The notes below the pieces were generated by a model that made no database searches, was not told the DNA's origin, and saw only the letters and a program-made list of their open reading frames with translations. Source: Nautiliaceae bacterium (lineage in GTDB: Bacteria; Campylobacterota; Campylobacteria; Campylobacterales; Nautiliaceae). From it: DNA of 22,149 nt. Made by a program: the position numbers and the translations under genes. How positions within the stretch are numbered: the first letter of the stretch is position 1; every line of letters begins with the position of its first letter. The stretch lies in assembly GCA_027035735.1 (NCBI GenBank), contig JALVUH010000161.1, positions 1 through 22,149 on the forward strand. Direction: 5' to 3'. This document shows, one piece after another, positions 14,359 through 21,334 of this stretch.

Positions 14359-15510
14359 CTAATGACTCACACAAATAGCACAAATATCAAAACATTTAAA
14401 AATAAAATCTGCAAATTTTTCATTTTCATTCATTAAAGAAGCTTGAGCTGCAGAAGGTTTATTCTTAGTTCCATTTGAGAGATTAAATTGAGTTGGAACA
14501 ATAATTTCGTAATTTTTAATTTTTTCATTTTCTATTTCTACTTTATGAATAAGACTTCCTCTTGGAGCTTCAACTATTCCTATACCTGTTCCAGAACAAT
14601 TTTTAGGTTTAATATAACTTTTTTCATTTATATTGATTTCATCAATTATTTTTAAAAGATATTTAAATATCAAATTAACTTCATAAATTCTTGCAAAAAT
14701 TCTTGTATAAATACTGTCTTTATAAGAATTATAAATTACTTTTATTAGTTTATTATTTAAATTCCTAGCAAGAGGTCCTACTTCTACAAATTCATCTTTA
14801 TAAAGCACATTTTTATTAAAAGAAATTGATTGTTCTTCTTTTACAAATTCAACATCTCCATTTGATTTAAAATATAAATTATCCCCTAAAACCAAAAATT
14901 TATTTATACTTTTTCCTAATTCTTTTGAAATACCATTAAATAAATTTTCTAAATCTTTTGAATCTCCTTTGATATCTATAACATTTTGATATTTATCAAA
15001 CATCTTTTTTAACGAATTTTTAATTTTTAAAATATCAAGATTTGTTAAATCACAAGTAACACCTCCAGGAATTGCGTAAGAATTATGAGGAAATTGCCCG
15101 GCAATTATAGCTATAATTTTTGCAATTTCTTTGGAAAATTCAAAAGCTTTAAAAAAATCTATTTTTTTTATAGTAGGATACAAAGTCAAATAAAACCATT
15201 TGATATGATTTTGAATGATTTCAAGTCCTAAAGTTATTTCTCTTAAAATTTTTGCTTTTTCTGTTATCTCAATATTAAGAGCATCTTCTATTGCTTTTGC
15301 TGTAGCTATAAGATGGGAATGTCCACATATACCACAAACTCTAGGATTAATTACACACGCATCTAAATAGTGCCTATTTTTTAAAAATTCCTCTATCCCT
15401 CTATATTGCCAAAATTCTATTTGAGCAAATTCAATAATTTCATTTTTTTTATACAATTTTAAAGTAGCCTCTCCCTCAATTTTTGTTATTATTTTTTTAT
15501 TCACTATCAT
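14359..15510 (-). CDS. Compact cytoplasmic [NiFe]-hydrogenase large subunit, sensor/group 2-like (HupV-like)
   Basis: This is a second, 383-residue large subunit, much shorter than HydB (578). The N-terminal motif is RVCGICGHSH (C59, C62) and the C-terminal motif is DICAICVSH (C377, C380, H383). The protein ends exactly at that histidine, so there is no peptide for a maturation protease. Such tail-less large subunits are known for H2-sensing hydrogenases (HupV/HoxC). The HSH after C62 differs from the SQ of classical sensors, so catalytic uptake remains possible. Pro in the usual DPC motif is replaced by Ile. GGVT, VEVGPLARN, APRGSLIH and PTQFNLS are other family landmarks. It overlaps the small-subunit gene by 14 bases, with AGGAAA before the ATG. 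Confidence 0.85.
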   Translation of the reverse strand: MIVNKKIITKIEGEATLKLYKKNEIIEFAQIEFWQYRGIEEFLKNRHYLDACVINPRVCGICGHSHLIATAKAIEDALNIEITEKAKILREITLGLEIIQNHIKWFYLTLYPTIKKIDFFKAFEFSKEIAKIIAIIAGQFPHNSYAIPGGVTCDLTNLDILKIKNSLKKMFDKYQNVIDIKGDSKDLENLFNGISKELGKSINKFLVLGDNLYFKSNGDVEFVKEEQSISFNKNVLYKDEFVEVGPLARNLNNKLIKVIYNSYKDSIYTRIFARIYEVNLIFKYLLKIIDEININEKSYIKPKNCSGTGIGIVEAPRGSLIHKVEIENEKIKNYEIIVPTQFNLSNGTKNKPSAAQASLMNENEKFADFIFKCFDICAICVSH

Positions 15511-16342
15511 CTATAAGTTTCCTCTCAAGTCTTTCATTTTTAAGACTTTTTGCAACTCCTGCAAGTGTTAAATAAGCTCTTTTAGAAACTCCTAAAGGAA
15601 TATTTGCAGGAATTCCCATAAAAGTTTCCGTTTTAAATAAATTTTTCTTAGGAAAAGTTTTTTCAGTACATCCAAAACAAGGAGTTCCAGCTCTTGGCTT
15701 TGAATTTACTTCATTCCACAAAATTTTATTACAGCTACTATGAGTATAAGGCCCTTGACATCCCTGTTCATAAAAAAGACAACCCTCTTTTTCTCCAAAA
15801 TTTTTTGCATCAATTTTCCACTCAAAATATTCATTTCTTACGCATCCCATATGAGATGTATAACTAAAAATTTCTTTTGGTCTATTCTCTTTATCAAGAA
15901 TTAATCTTTTTTTGTTTAAAATCATCTCAATAGCATAAGCAATCCATTCAGGATGAGGAGGACAACCAGGAATTGAAATTATTTTATCTTTATATTTAAA
16001 AAATTTACCCTTATTTTCTTTATTAAACAAAACTCCTTCTCCAAAAATACCACCATAAACACTACAAGTTCCAATTAAAATAATTTTTTTTGAAAGATTT
16101 ATTAGTTTTGAAATTAATTCAATTAAATCAAAATCTAATCTTAAAAAATTATTTTTAATTGCCCCTTCAATAATTAAAATATCACATCTTTGAAATTTAA
16201 ATTCATTTGAAGGTAAAAGAGGATGATAAATAAGCTCTATTTTTTCTAAAAGTTCTTTAATTTCAGGATAATTATAAAATGAATGAGAACATCCATAACA
16301 ACTTACTCCATCAATCCAGATTACTTTAGATTTTGAGTGCAT
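15497..16342 (-). CDS. Cytoplasmic [NiFe]-hydrogenase small subunit, sensor/group 2-like (HupU-like)
   Basis: This is the small subunit partner of the following gene. It has no Tat signal and no membrane anchor, so the pair stays in the cytoplasm. Numbered from the GTG at 16357, the proximal-cluster cysteines are C20 and C23 (VSCYGCSHS), C98 (GTCSVYGG) and C132 (PGCPP). The distal set is H169, C172, C193 and C200; the medial set is C209, C227 and C230. All ligands for three clusters are therefore present. I place the start at the ATG at 16342 (281 residues), although the in-frame GTG at 16357 is possible. Neither has a clear ribosome binding site, and both lie inside the end of the TetR gene, which points to coupled translation. 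Confidence 0.85.
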   Translation of the reverse strand: MHSKSKVIWIDGVSCYGCSHSFYNYPEIKELLEKIELIYHPLLPSNEFKFQRCDILIIEGAIKNNFLRLDFDLIELISKLINLSKKIILIGTCSVYGGIFGEGVLFNKENKGKFFKYKDKIISIPGCPPHPEWIAYAIEMILNKKRLILDKENRPKEIFSYTSHMGCVRNEYFEWKIDAKNFGEKEGCLFYEQGCQGPYTHSSCNKILWNEVNSKPRAGTPCFGCTEKTFPKKNLFKTETFMGIPANIPLGVSKRAYLTLAGVAKSLKNERLERKLIDDSE

Positions 16343-16907
16343 TGTATATATTTTCACTTACAGAATTTGTATATTCTTCTATATCTTTTCCCAAAATTCC
16401 TTCTCTAAACAAAAATACAAGTCCTCCCAAATATCCCATAAACAATCCAAAAGCCGCAAAAAAATCTTGATTTTTAAGTTCTTTTCTTCTAACACCCTCT
16501 TCAAAAAATATCATAATTTCGGTTACAAATGCACTTACACAAAGCATTCCCTCACATCCATTAGCAAAAATCTCTTTGTTTGAGAGATATACCCTCATAA
16601 AATAATCTACAAGTTCAGGCTCTTCTTTTGCCATCTTAAAATAAAGCTCTACTATCTTTTTTATTTTTTCTTTAGAAGAGATATCCATTTCATTTATTTT
16701 TTTTAGTTCTTCTCCAAAAAGTTTAGAAGTATAAATCAAAAGTTCTTTTGCAAGAGATTCTTTTGAAGGAAAATAATTATACATATTTCCTACACTCATC
16801 CCCATCTCTCTTGCAATATCGGCTATTGTAGTATTATAAAATCCATTTTTTGCAAAAAGATTTAAAGCAGTTTTCATGATTTCTAACTTTTTTTCTTCTT
16901 TGCTCAT
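16326..16907 (-). CDS. TetR/AcrR-family transcriptional regulator
   Basis: This 193-residue protein has a typical TetR N-terminal DNA-binding domain: ALNLFAKNGFYNTTIADIAREM, then GMSVGNMYNYFPSKESL with the family Y-x-Y/H-F-xx-K-ExL ending. The rest is a helical ligand-binding domain of no recognised subclass. It is the first gene of the operon with the cytoplasmic hydrogenase pair (17-base overlap with the next gene) and is divergent from hypA. I infer that it controls hydrogenase genes, itself or hypA; neither its ligand nor its targets can be read from the sequence. No histidine kinase or sigma-54 response regulator, the usual partners of H2 sensors, is nearby. Confidence 0.88.
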   Translation of the reverse strand: MSKEEKKLEIMKTALNLFAKNGFYNTTIADIAREMGMSVGNMYNYFPSKESLAKELLIYTSKLFGEELKKINEMDISSKEKIKKIVELYFKMAKEEPELVDYFMRVYLSNKEIFANGCEGMLCVSAFVTEIMIFFEEGVRRKELKNQDFFAAFGLFMGYLGGLVFLFREGILGKDIEEYTNSVSENIYNALKI

Positions 16908-16930
16908 TAAAAACCTTTTTTTATTATTAT

Positions 16931-16938
16931 ATTATAAT
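16931..16938. promoter_or_regulatory. Overlapping -10 boxes of divergent TetR gene and hypA
   Basis: ATTATAAT contains TATAAT on the plus strand (16933-16938, toward hypA) and TATAAT on the minus strand (plus-strand ATTATA, 16931-16936, toward the TetR gene). The 50-base gap is otherwise A/T-rich. The two promoters would exclude each other and could share one regulator. The hypA leader would be only about 13 bases long, so this reading is tentative. Confidence 0.35.
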
Positions 16939-16957
16939 TTCAAAAAAAGGTTAATCA

Positions 16958-17302
16958 ATGCATGAATTTTCTATAGTTGATTCTTTACTTCATTTAGCAG
17001 AAGAACACGCAGCAAAACATAACGCAAAAAAAGTAACAAAACTTGAAATTAAAATAGGAGTATTAAGCGGAGTAGAACCAGAGCTTTTAAAAACAGCATT
17101 TGATACATTTAAAGAAGGAACAATTTGTGAAGATGCAGAATTTATTATGAAAATACAACCAGTAGTCATTAAATGTCAAGAGTGTGGATTTGAAGGAGAG
17201 CTTAGTAAAGATGAATATCTATGCCCTAAATGTCAAAGTGGAAATTTAAAAATAATAGATGGAGAAGATATGTATTTAATGAGTTTAGAACTTGAAGAAT
17301 AG
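16958..17302 (+). CDS. hypA: Hydrogenase nickel incorporation protein HypA
   Basis: HypA is the nickel-binding metallochaperone that works with HypB; in Helicobacter it also serves urease, but no urease genes are in this window. The 114-residue protein starts MHE, whose N-terminus and His2 bind nickel. Its zinc ribbon is C73, C76, C89 and C92. AAAAAGG lies seven bases before the ATG. It is separated from hypB and is divergent from the TetR gene of the second hydrogenase operon, so nickel insertion may be co-controlled with that operon. Its stop is in the left arm of a terminator hairpin. Confidence 0.97.
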   Translation: MHEFSIVDSLLHLAEEHAAKHNAKKVTKLEIKIGVLSGVEPELLKTAFDTFKEGTICEDAEFIMKIQPVVIKCQECGFEGELSKDEYLCPKCQSGNLKIIDGEDMYLMSLELEE

Positions 17303-17327
17303 CCCCTAACAAATTTTAGGAGCTATT
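17298..17327. terminator. Bidirectional terminator between hypA and a convergent unknown gene
   Basis: AATAGCCCCTAA (17298-17309) and TTAGGAGCTATT (17316-17327) form a 12-bp stem with a six-base loop. There is one mismatch read on the plus strand, which becomes a G-U pair on the minus strand. T-rich sequence follows on the plus strand. The hypA TAG and the stop of the convergent gene both lie in it. Confidence 0.65.
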
Positions 17328-17608
17328 TTGATTTTGTATAGATGTCTATCTATATAAAGATTACCTGTAAATGGGTCATACTCAACTTCTTCTGGTAAAA
17401 AACAAGTTTTTAAATCTTCAAAAATCAAATCTTCAAATCTAATTCTTTTATCAAAAAATTTCTCAATTACAACTTTTGTATTTGTAATTCTTATATCATT
17501 ACCTAAAGCATATTCTACCATTGCCTCAAATTCTTCAACCTCATCAAATTCTTTAATCTTTCCCTGCCAATTTTCCAAAAAACATTCAAGTGCTTGCAAA
17601 CCTCTCAT
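17306..17608 (-). CDS. Small protein of unknown function
   Basis: This 100-residue acidic protein belongs to no family I recognise. It has no membrane segment and no signal peptide. It holds a segment rich in F, E and D in the middle, a YDPFTGNLYIDRHLYKI stretch near the end, and a C-terminal cysteine. A good ribosome binding site (AAGGAG) precedes the ATG, and it follows the DJ-1 family gene by 19 bases, so the two are probably co-transcribed. The codon use and the clear translation signal argue for a real gene. Confidence 0.75.
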   Translation of the reverse strand: MRGLQALECFLENWQGKIKEFDEVEEFEAMVEYALGNDIRITNTKVVIEKFFDKRIRFEDLIFEDLKTCFLPEEVEYDPFTGNLYIDRHLYKIKIAPKIC

Positions 17609-17627
17609 TTTTTACTCCTTAAAGGAC

Positions 17628-18179
17628 TTAGCAGTAATCTGCTAAAAGTCCTTCTTTAAGTTGTTTATAAACTTCCTCACCTGCAAATTTTCTAACTATC
17701 TCAAGTCCAAAACAAATCGCAGTTCCAGGACCTTTGCTAGTTAATACATTTTTATCTTCAACAACCTTTGCATCGCTTACATATCCTTCTTTTCTGATAT
17801 TACCTTCCCATCCAGGATATGCTGTATATTTGTCTTTAAGTACCCCTGCAGTTTTTAGAGCATATGGAGCCGCACAAATTGCACCTACATATTTTCCTTT
17901 TTCATCCATTTCTTTAAGCAATTTTTGAACATGCTCATCATTTGCTAAGTTAATTGCTCCTGGCAGACCTCCTGGAAGAACTACCAAATCAAGCTCATCT
18001 GCATTTACAAGCTCTATTTTTGTATCTGGAATAACTCTTATATTATGAGCTCCATAAATAACATCTCCTCCAACTCCAGCAACGATTACATCAAGCCCAC
18101 CTCTTCTCATTACATCAATTAAAGATGTTGCTTCAATTTCTTCAAATCCATTTGCCAAAGGTACACATACTCTTGCCAT
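17628..18179 (-). CDS. DJ-1/PfpI family protein (YajL/ThiJ-like)
   Basis: This 183-residue protein of the DJ-1 superfamily has the conserved nucleophile-elbow cysteine C102 in GAICAAP and the paired glutamate E16 in GFEEIE. The fold landmarks DVMRRGG, VVLPGGLPGA and TSKGPGTAICFGLEIV all match DJ-1/YajL proteins. The histidine often found after the cysteine is replaced by Tyr in TAYPGWEG. Family members are described as glyoxalases, chaperones or oxidative-stress proteins; the sequence does not decide among these. The start has a strong AGGAGG upstream. It is the first gene of a two-gene unit with the small unknown protein and has no visible link to hydrogen metabolism. Confidence 0.88.
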   Translation of the reverse strand: MARVCVPLANGFEEIEATSLIDVMRRGGLDVIVAGVGGDVIYGAHNIRVIPDTKIELVNADELDLVVLPGGLPGAINLANDEHVQKLLKEMDEKGKYVGAICAAPYALKTAGVLKDKYTAYPGWEGNIRKEGYVSDAKVVEDKNVLTSKGPGTAICFGLEIVRKFAGEEVYKQLKEGLLADYC

Positions 18180-18200
18180 TAACCCCTCCTTTTTTTAAAT

Positions 18201-18209
18201 ATTTTACCA
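18201..18209 (-). promoter_or_regulatory. Putative extended -10 promoter of the DJ-1 family gene
   Basis: On the minus strand this reads TGG-TAAAAT, an extended -10 box, about 22 bases before the ATG and just upstream of AGGAGG. The remaining gap to 18290 is A/T-rich and shows only the small AAGGG-CTA-CCCTT hairpin at 18286-18298. Confidence 0.4.
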
Positions 18210-18285
18210 AAATTTATTTCAATTTCACATAAATCAAATTTAAAATCTTTATCATATTTTTATCTAATTTAAACCTTCTCAAAAT

Positions 18286-18298
18286 AAGGGCTACCCTT
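18286..18298 (-). terminator. Short hairpin, possible terminator of the hem operon tail
   Basis: AAGGG and CCCTT flank a three-base loop; read on the minus strand, ATTTT follows. The loop is itself the TAG that closes the shifted reading frame after the unknown gene, the usual arrangement here of a stop codon inside a terminator. A five-bp stem is weak evidence. Confidence 0.3.
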
Positions 18299-18367
18299 CA
18301 ATTAACTCACAATCACTTTCCCACTTTACATAATCTGAATCAGGAAGATTAAAACTAATAAATTCTC

Positions 18368-19060
18368 CTAAATATTTTCTATTTTAACCCTCAAAAATGG
18401 ATATTCATCAACTTTTTTAAATATTATACCAAAAGTGCCTTTAAGTTCAGGTATTTTTTTTATATGTTTTATCTCTCCATTAACTTTAACAGTTAAAGAT
18501 TTTATTTTATTTGCTATAACAAATTGATGTGAACATAAAAGTTCATCTTCTTTTACCACATAAAAATCCTCACAAGCATAAACTACACTTCCATCAAAAC
18601 TTGGAAGTTCATCTATTTCTTCTAAATGATATTCATAACTTTTTTCAGTCTCAAGTATCTCTTCTAATATAGGATCACTTGGCTTAAACCATTTTGGAAG
18701 TTTTATCCCTTCAATCTCAAACCCTCCATAATCTCTAAGAAGTGCTAAAAATCTTTTAATATTTTCTACTTTTGGATGAAGATGAATGTCTTTACCTATT
18801 ATGATTTTACCAACTTCAAGTTTTTCTAAATCAAATTCATCAAAATTACTTTCACTCATCAAATATCCATCATCCATTTCATCAAAATACTCTTTAACTA
18901 TATCAGGAACTTTATCATAAGTAAAATGTTTAGCAATTAAAGCAATTACTGCTTCTTCTGCCATTGGTTCATAAGTTATTGAATCTTTATATTTTACAGG
19001 ATGTAAAAAAATATCCGCTTCAATGTTTTTTAAAGGGAGGTTTCCTATTGATATTTTCAT
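18368..19060 (-). CDS. Acidic protein of unknown function, possibly frameshifted at its C-terminus
   Basis: This 230-residue acidic protein follows hemN by nine bases, with AAGGA before its ATG, and is probably in the hem operon. I do not recognise it with confidence. Segments such as IHLHPKVENIKRFLALL, LLCSHQFVIANKI and ELKGTFGIIF remind me of the Campylobacterota proteins that replace NuoE/NuoF near complex I, but this is a weak impression. The frame ends in TAG at 18368. However, the -1 frame stays open from there to 18291 and reads like protein (GEFISFNLPDSDYVKWESD), with its TAG in a small hairpin. A one-base deletion in the A-rich stretch just before the stop would explain this. Confidence 0.7.
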   Translation of the reverse strand: MKISIGNLPLKNIEADIFLHPVKYKDSITYEPMAEEAVIALIAKHFTYDKVPDIVKEYFDEMDDGYLMSESNFDEFDLEKLEVGKIIIGKDIHLHPKVENIKRFLALLRDYGGFEIEGIKLPKWFKPSDPILEEILETEKSYEYHLEEIDELPSFDGSVVYACEDFYVVKEDELLCSHQFVIANKIKSLTVKVNGEIKHIKKIPELKGTFGIIFKKVDEYPFLRVKIENI

Positions 19061-19069
19061 TGTATTTCC

Positions 19070-20431
19070 TTATACAGATTTTGAGAAAACTTTTTGATTT
19101 TTCATTTTTTTGAAATATTCATCAAACGGCAATACTATATTTCTAATAAGCAAACTTCCTGTTTTATTTACTTTTATCTTATTTTCATCTATTTCTACAA
19201 GCCCTTCATCTACAAACTCTTGAAGTTCATTTAATTCATTTTTAAATTTTTCTTTAAAATTAACACCAAACTTTTCTTCAAATCTTTTAATATCAAAACT
19301 AAAGTTTGCCATCATCTCCATTATGATATATTTTCTAATTTTATCTTCTTCATTTAAAATCACTCCTCTAAATGTAGGAAGTTTTCCTTCATCTATTGCC
19401 ATTTCATAATTTTTCAAATCTTTATAATTTTGAAAATAAGCATCATCAGTTTCACTTATTGAAGTTAGCCCAATTCCTATTAAATCAGCTCCACCTTTTG
19501 TAGTATAACCTTGAAAGTTTCTATGAAGTTCACCTTTTTCAATTGCTCTAAATAGTTCATCTTCAGGTTTTGCAAAGTGATCCATCCCCACCATTTTATA
19601 ACCATTATTTTCAAAAAAATCTATTACATATTTAAAAATTTTAAGTTTCTCTTCTGGAGTTGGCAGAGTAGTCTCATCAATTTTTCTCATTCCTTTTTTA
19701 AGCCAAGGCACATGAGCATAATTAAATACAGCAACTCTATCAGGATTAAGCTTTTTTACAAGTTCAAGTGTTTTTTTAAAACTCTCAAGCGTTTGAAAAG
19801 GAAGTCCATAAATTAAATCTATATTTATTGAATTAATTCCAGCACTTCTTGCTATATCAACCGCTTCTTTTGTCAAATCAAATGGTTGAATTCTATTAAC
19901 TGCTTTTTGAGTCTCTTCATTAAAATCTTGAACTCCAAAACTAATTCTATTAACTCCATACTTTTTCATTACATCCATATGCTCTTTAGAAAAAAATCTT
20001 GGGTCAATCTCTACACTAATCTCAGCATCTTCTTCAAAATTTTTAAAATATGAATAGATAAGCTCATAAATTTCTTCAAGTTCTTTAGGAGTAAAAAATG
20101 TAGGTGTTCCTCCTCCAAAATGAAGCTGTCTTACAAGTCTATTTGTATCAAGATATTTAGATAAAATTTCAAGCTCTTTTTTTAAATAATCAATATATCT
20201 TCTTCTCTTATCAGCTTTAGAAGTATAAACTACATTACATCCACAAAAATAGCATGCACTTCTACAAAAAGGAAGATGAAAATAAAGACTAAGAGGCTTA
20301 GTAGAATTTTGTAAAAAAGGGATAATATCTTCAGGTGTTAAATCCTTAAATTCTACAGCTGTGGGATATGAAGTATATCTTGGCGCATGACGAGAAAATT
20401 TAGCTAATTTTTTAAAATCAATTCCACTCAT
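19070..20431 (-). CDS. hemN: Oxygen-independent coproporphyrinogen III oxidase HemN
   Basis: HemN is a radical-SAM enzyme that converts coproporphyrinogen III to protoporphyrinogen IX without oxygen. The 453-residue protein has the cluster motif C56-x3-C60-x2-C63 plus the following C65 (CRSACYFCGC), which marks true HemN rather than HemW-like proteins. RYTSYPTA at residues 18-25, HFGGGTPTFF, INIDLIYGLP and the C-terminal HemN domain are also present. Length matches E. coli HemN. The ATG overlaps the hemC stop by four bases (ATGA), so the two are coupled. It fits an anaerobic or microaerobic life style and supplies haem for HydC and other cytochromes. Confidence 0.97.
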   Translation of the reverse strand: MSGIDFKKLAKFSRHAPRYTSYPTAVEFKDLTPEDIIPFLQNSTKPLSLYFHLPFCRSACYFCGCNVVYTSKADKRRRYIDYLKKELEILSKYLDTNRLVRQLHFGGGTPTFFTPKELEEIYELIYSYFKNFEEDAEISVEIDPRFFSKEHMDVMKKYGVNRISFGVQDFNEETQKAVNRIQPFDLTKEAVDIARSAGINSINIDLIYGLPFQTLESFKKTLELVKKLNPDRVAVFNYAHVPWLKKGMRKIDETTLPTPEEKLKIFKYVIDFFENNGYKMVGMDHFAKPEDELFRAIEKGELHRNFQGYTTKGGADLIGIGLTSISETDDAYFQNYKDLKNYEMAIDEGKLPTFRGVILNEEDKIRKYIIMEMMANFSFDIKRFEEKFGVNFKEKFKNELNELQEFVDEGLVEIDENKIKVNKTGSLLIRNIVLPFDEYFKKMKNQKVFSKSV

Positions 20432-21303
20432 TTAAATTCCCTTGCAAATTCTCTCCCTGCATTTTGCCACTCATCAAATGCAACTACCATCTCTTTTTTT
20501 ACTAATTTATCATCTTTTAAAAGTGCAGCTTTTATCTTAATAGAATCATCAACCATAATTTTTGCATTTACTCCAACAGGTGCATGACATCCAAGATTAA
20601 GCTCATCTACAAAATCTCTCTCAATTGTCACTTCTACTTGAGTTCTTAAGTCATTAATAGGTTTTACAGCATTAATAATTTCTTCATCATTGATTGTCTC
20701 AATTCCCAAAGCTCCCTGTCCCATTGCTGGAATTATAATATCAGTATCAAGAACTTCATAATAATTTACTTCTTTTAACATATTAAGTCTTTTAACCCCG
20801 GCATAAGCTAAAATAATTGCATCATATTTTCCTTCTTTTAATTTTCTAATTCTAGTATCAACATTTCCTCTTAAATCTGTAATCACCAAATCATCTCTAA
20901 AAGCTTTAAGCTGCATTGCACGTCTAATTGAACTTGTACCTACTACTGCATTATGAGGAAGTTCAGCTAATGTTTCAAATGCTTCAGACAAAAATATATC
21001 TTCTACCGCTTCTCTTTTTGGAATTGCAGCAAGTGAGAAATGTTCTTTATCATACTGAGTTGGAAAATCTTTTAGTGAATGCACAGCAATCTGAGCTTCT
21101 CCTTTTAAAAGTGTTTCTTCTACTTCTTTTATAAAAAGTCCTTTTCCACCAATTTCAGCAAGAGGTTTGTCAAGTATTTTATCTCCTGTTGTAGTTACTA
21201 TTTTGAGCTCTACTTCATGCCCTAAATTCTCTAGTCTTTTTTTTACCCATTCAGCCTGCCACAAAGCAAGTTTACTACCACGAGTTGCTATTGTTAGTTT
21301 CAT
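20428..21303 (-). CDS. hemC: Porphobilinogen deaminase HemC (hydroxymethylbilane synthase)
   Basis: HemC joins four porphobilinogens into hydroxymethylbilane. The 291-residue protein starts MKLTIATRGSKLALWQA, the family N-terminus, and has the catalytic aspartate D79 in HSLKDFP. The arginine-rich cofactor region is seen in GTSSIRRAMQL and DLRGNVDTR. C239 in LGCHAPVGV would carry the dipyrromethane cofactor. The length is slightly below the usual 300-315. It follows hemB by 31 bases, and a likely extended -10 promoter lies in that gap, so it may be transcribed both with hemB and on its own. Confidence 0.97.
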   Translation of the reverse strand: MKLTIATRGSKLALWQAEWVKKRLENLGHEVELKIVTTTGDKILDKPLAEIGGKGLFIKEVEETLLKGEAQIAVHSLKDFPTQYDKEHFSLAAIPKREAVEDIFLSEAFETLAELPHNAVVGTSSIRRAMQLKAFRDDLVITDLRGNVDTRIRKLKEGKYDAIILAYAGVKRLNMLKEVNYYEVLDTDIIIPAMGQGALGIETINDEEIINAVKPINDLRTQVEVTIERDFVDELNLGCHAPVGVNAKIMVDDSIKIKAALLKDDKLVKKEMVVAFDEWQNAGREFAREFK

Positions 21304-21323
21304 TTAAACCCTTTTTTATTTTA

Positions 21324-21332
21324 ATTATACCA
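21324..21332 (-). promoter_or_regulatory. Putative extended -10 promoter in the hemB-hemC gap
   Basis: On the minus strand this reads TGG-TATAAT after TTTAT and TTT, a full match to the extended -10 pattern, 21 bases before the hemC ATG and next to the hemB stop codon. A ribosome-binding-like AAAAAAGGG follows. Confidence 0.45.
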
Positions 21333-21334
21333 AA

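Noticed and set aside
14359..15510. Truncated pseudogene of a large subunit
   Set aside because: The frame is intact, both nickel motifs are present, and the end coincides exactly with the nickel-site histidine, as in functional tail-less enzymes; the small subunit is intact too.
18180..18367. Small RNA or riboswitch in the gap before the DJ-1 family gene
   Set aside because: Apart from a 5-bp hairpin and a promoter-like box I found no extended conserved-looking structure; part of the gap is better explained as the end of the frameshifted gene.
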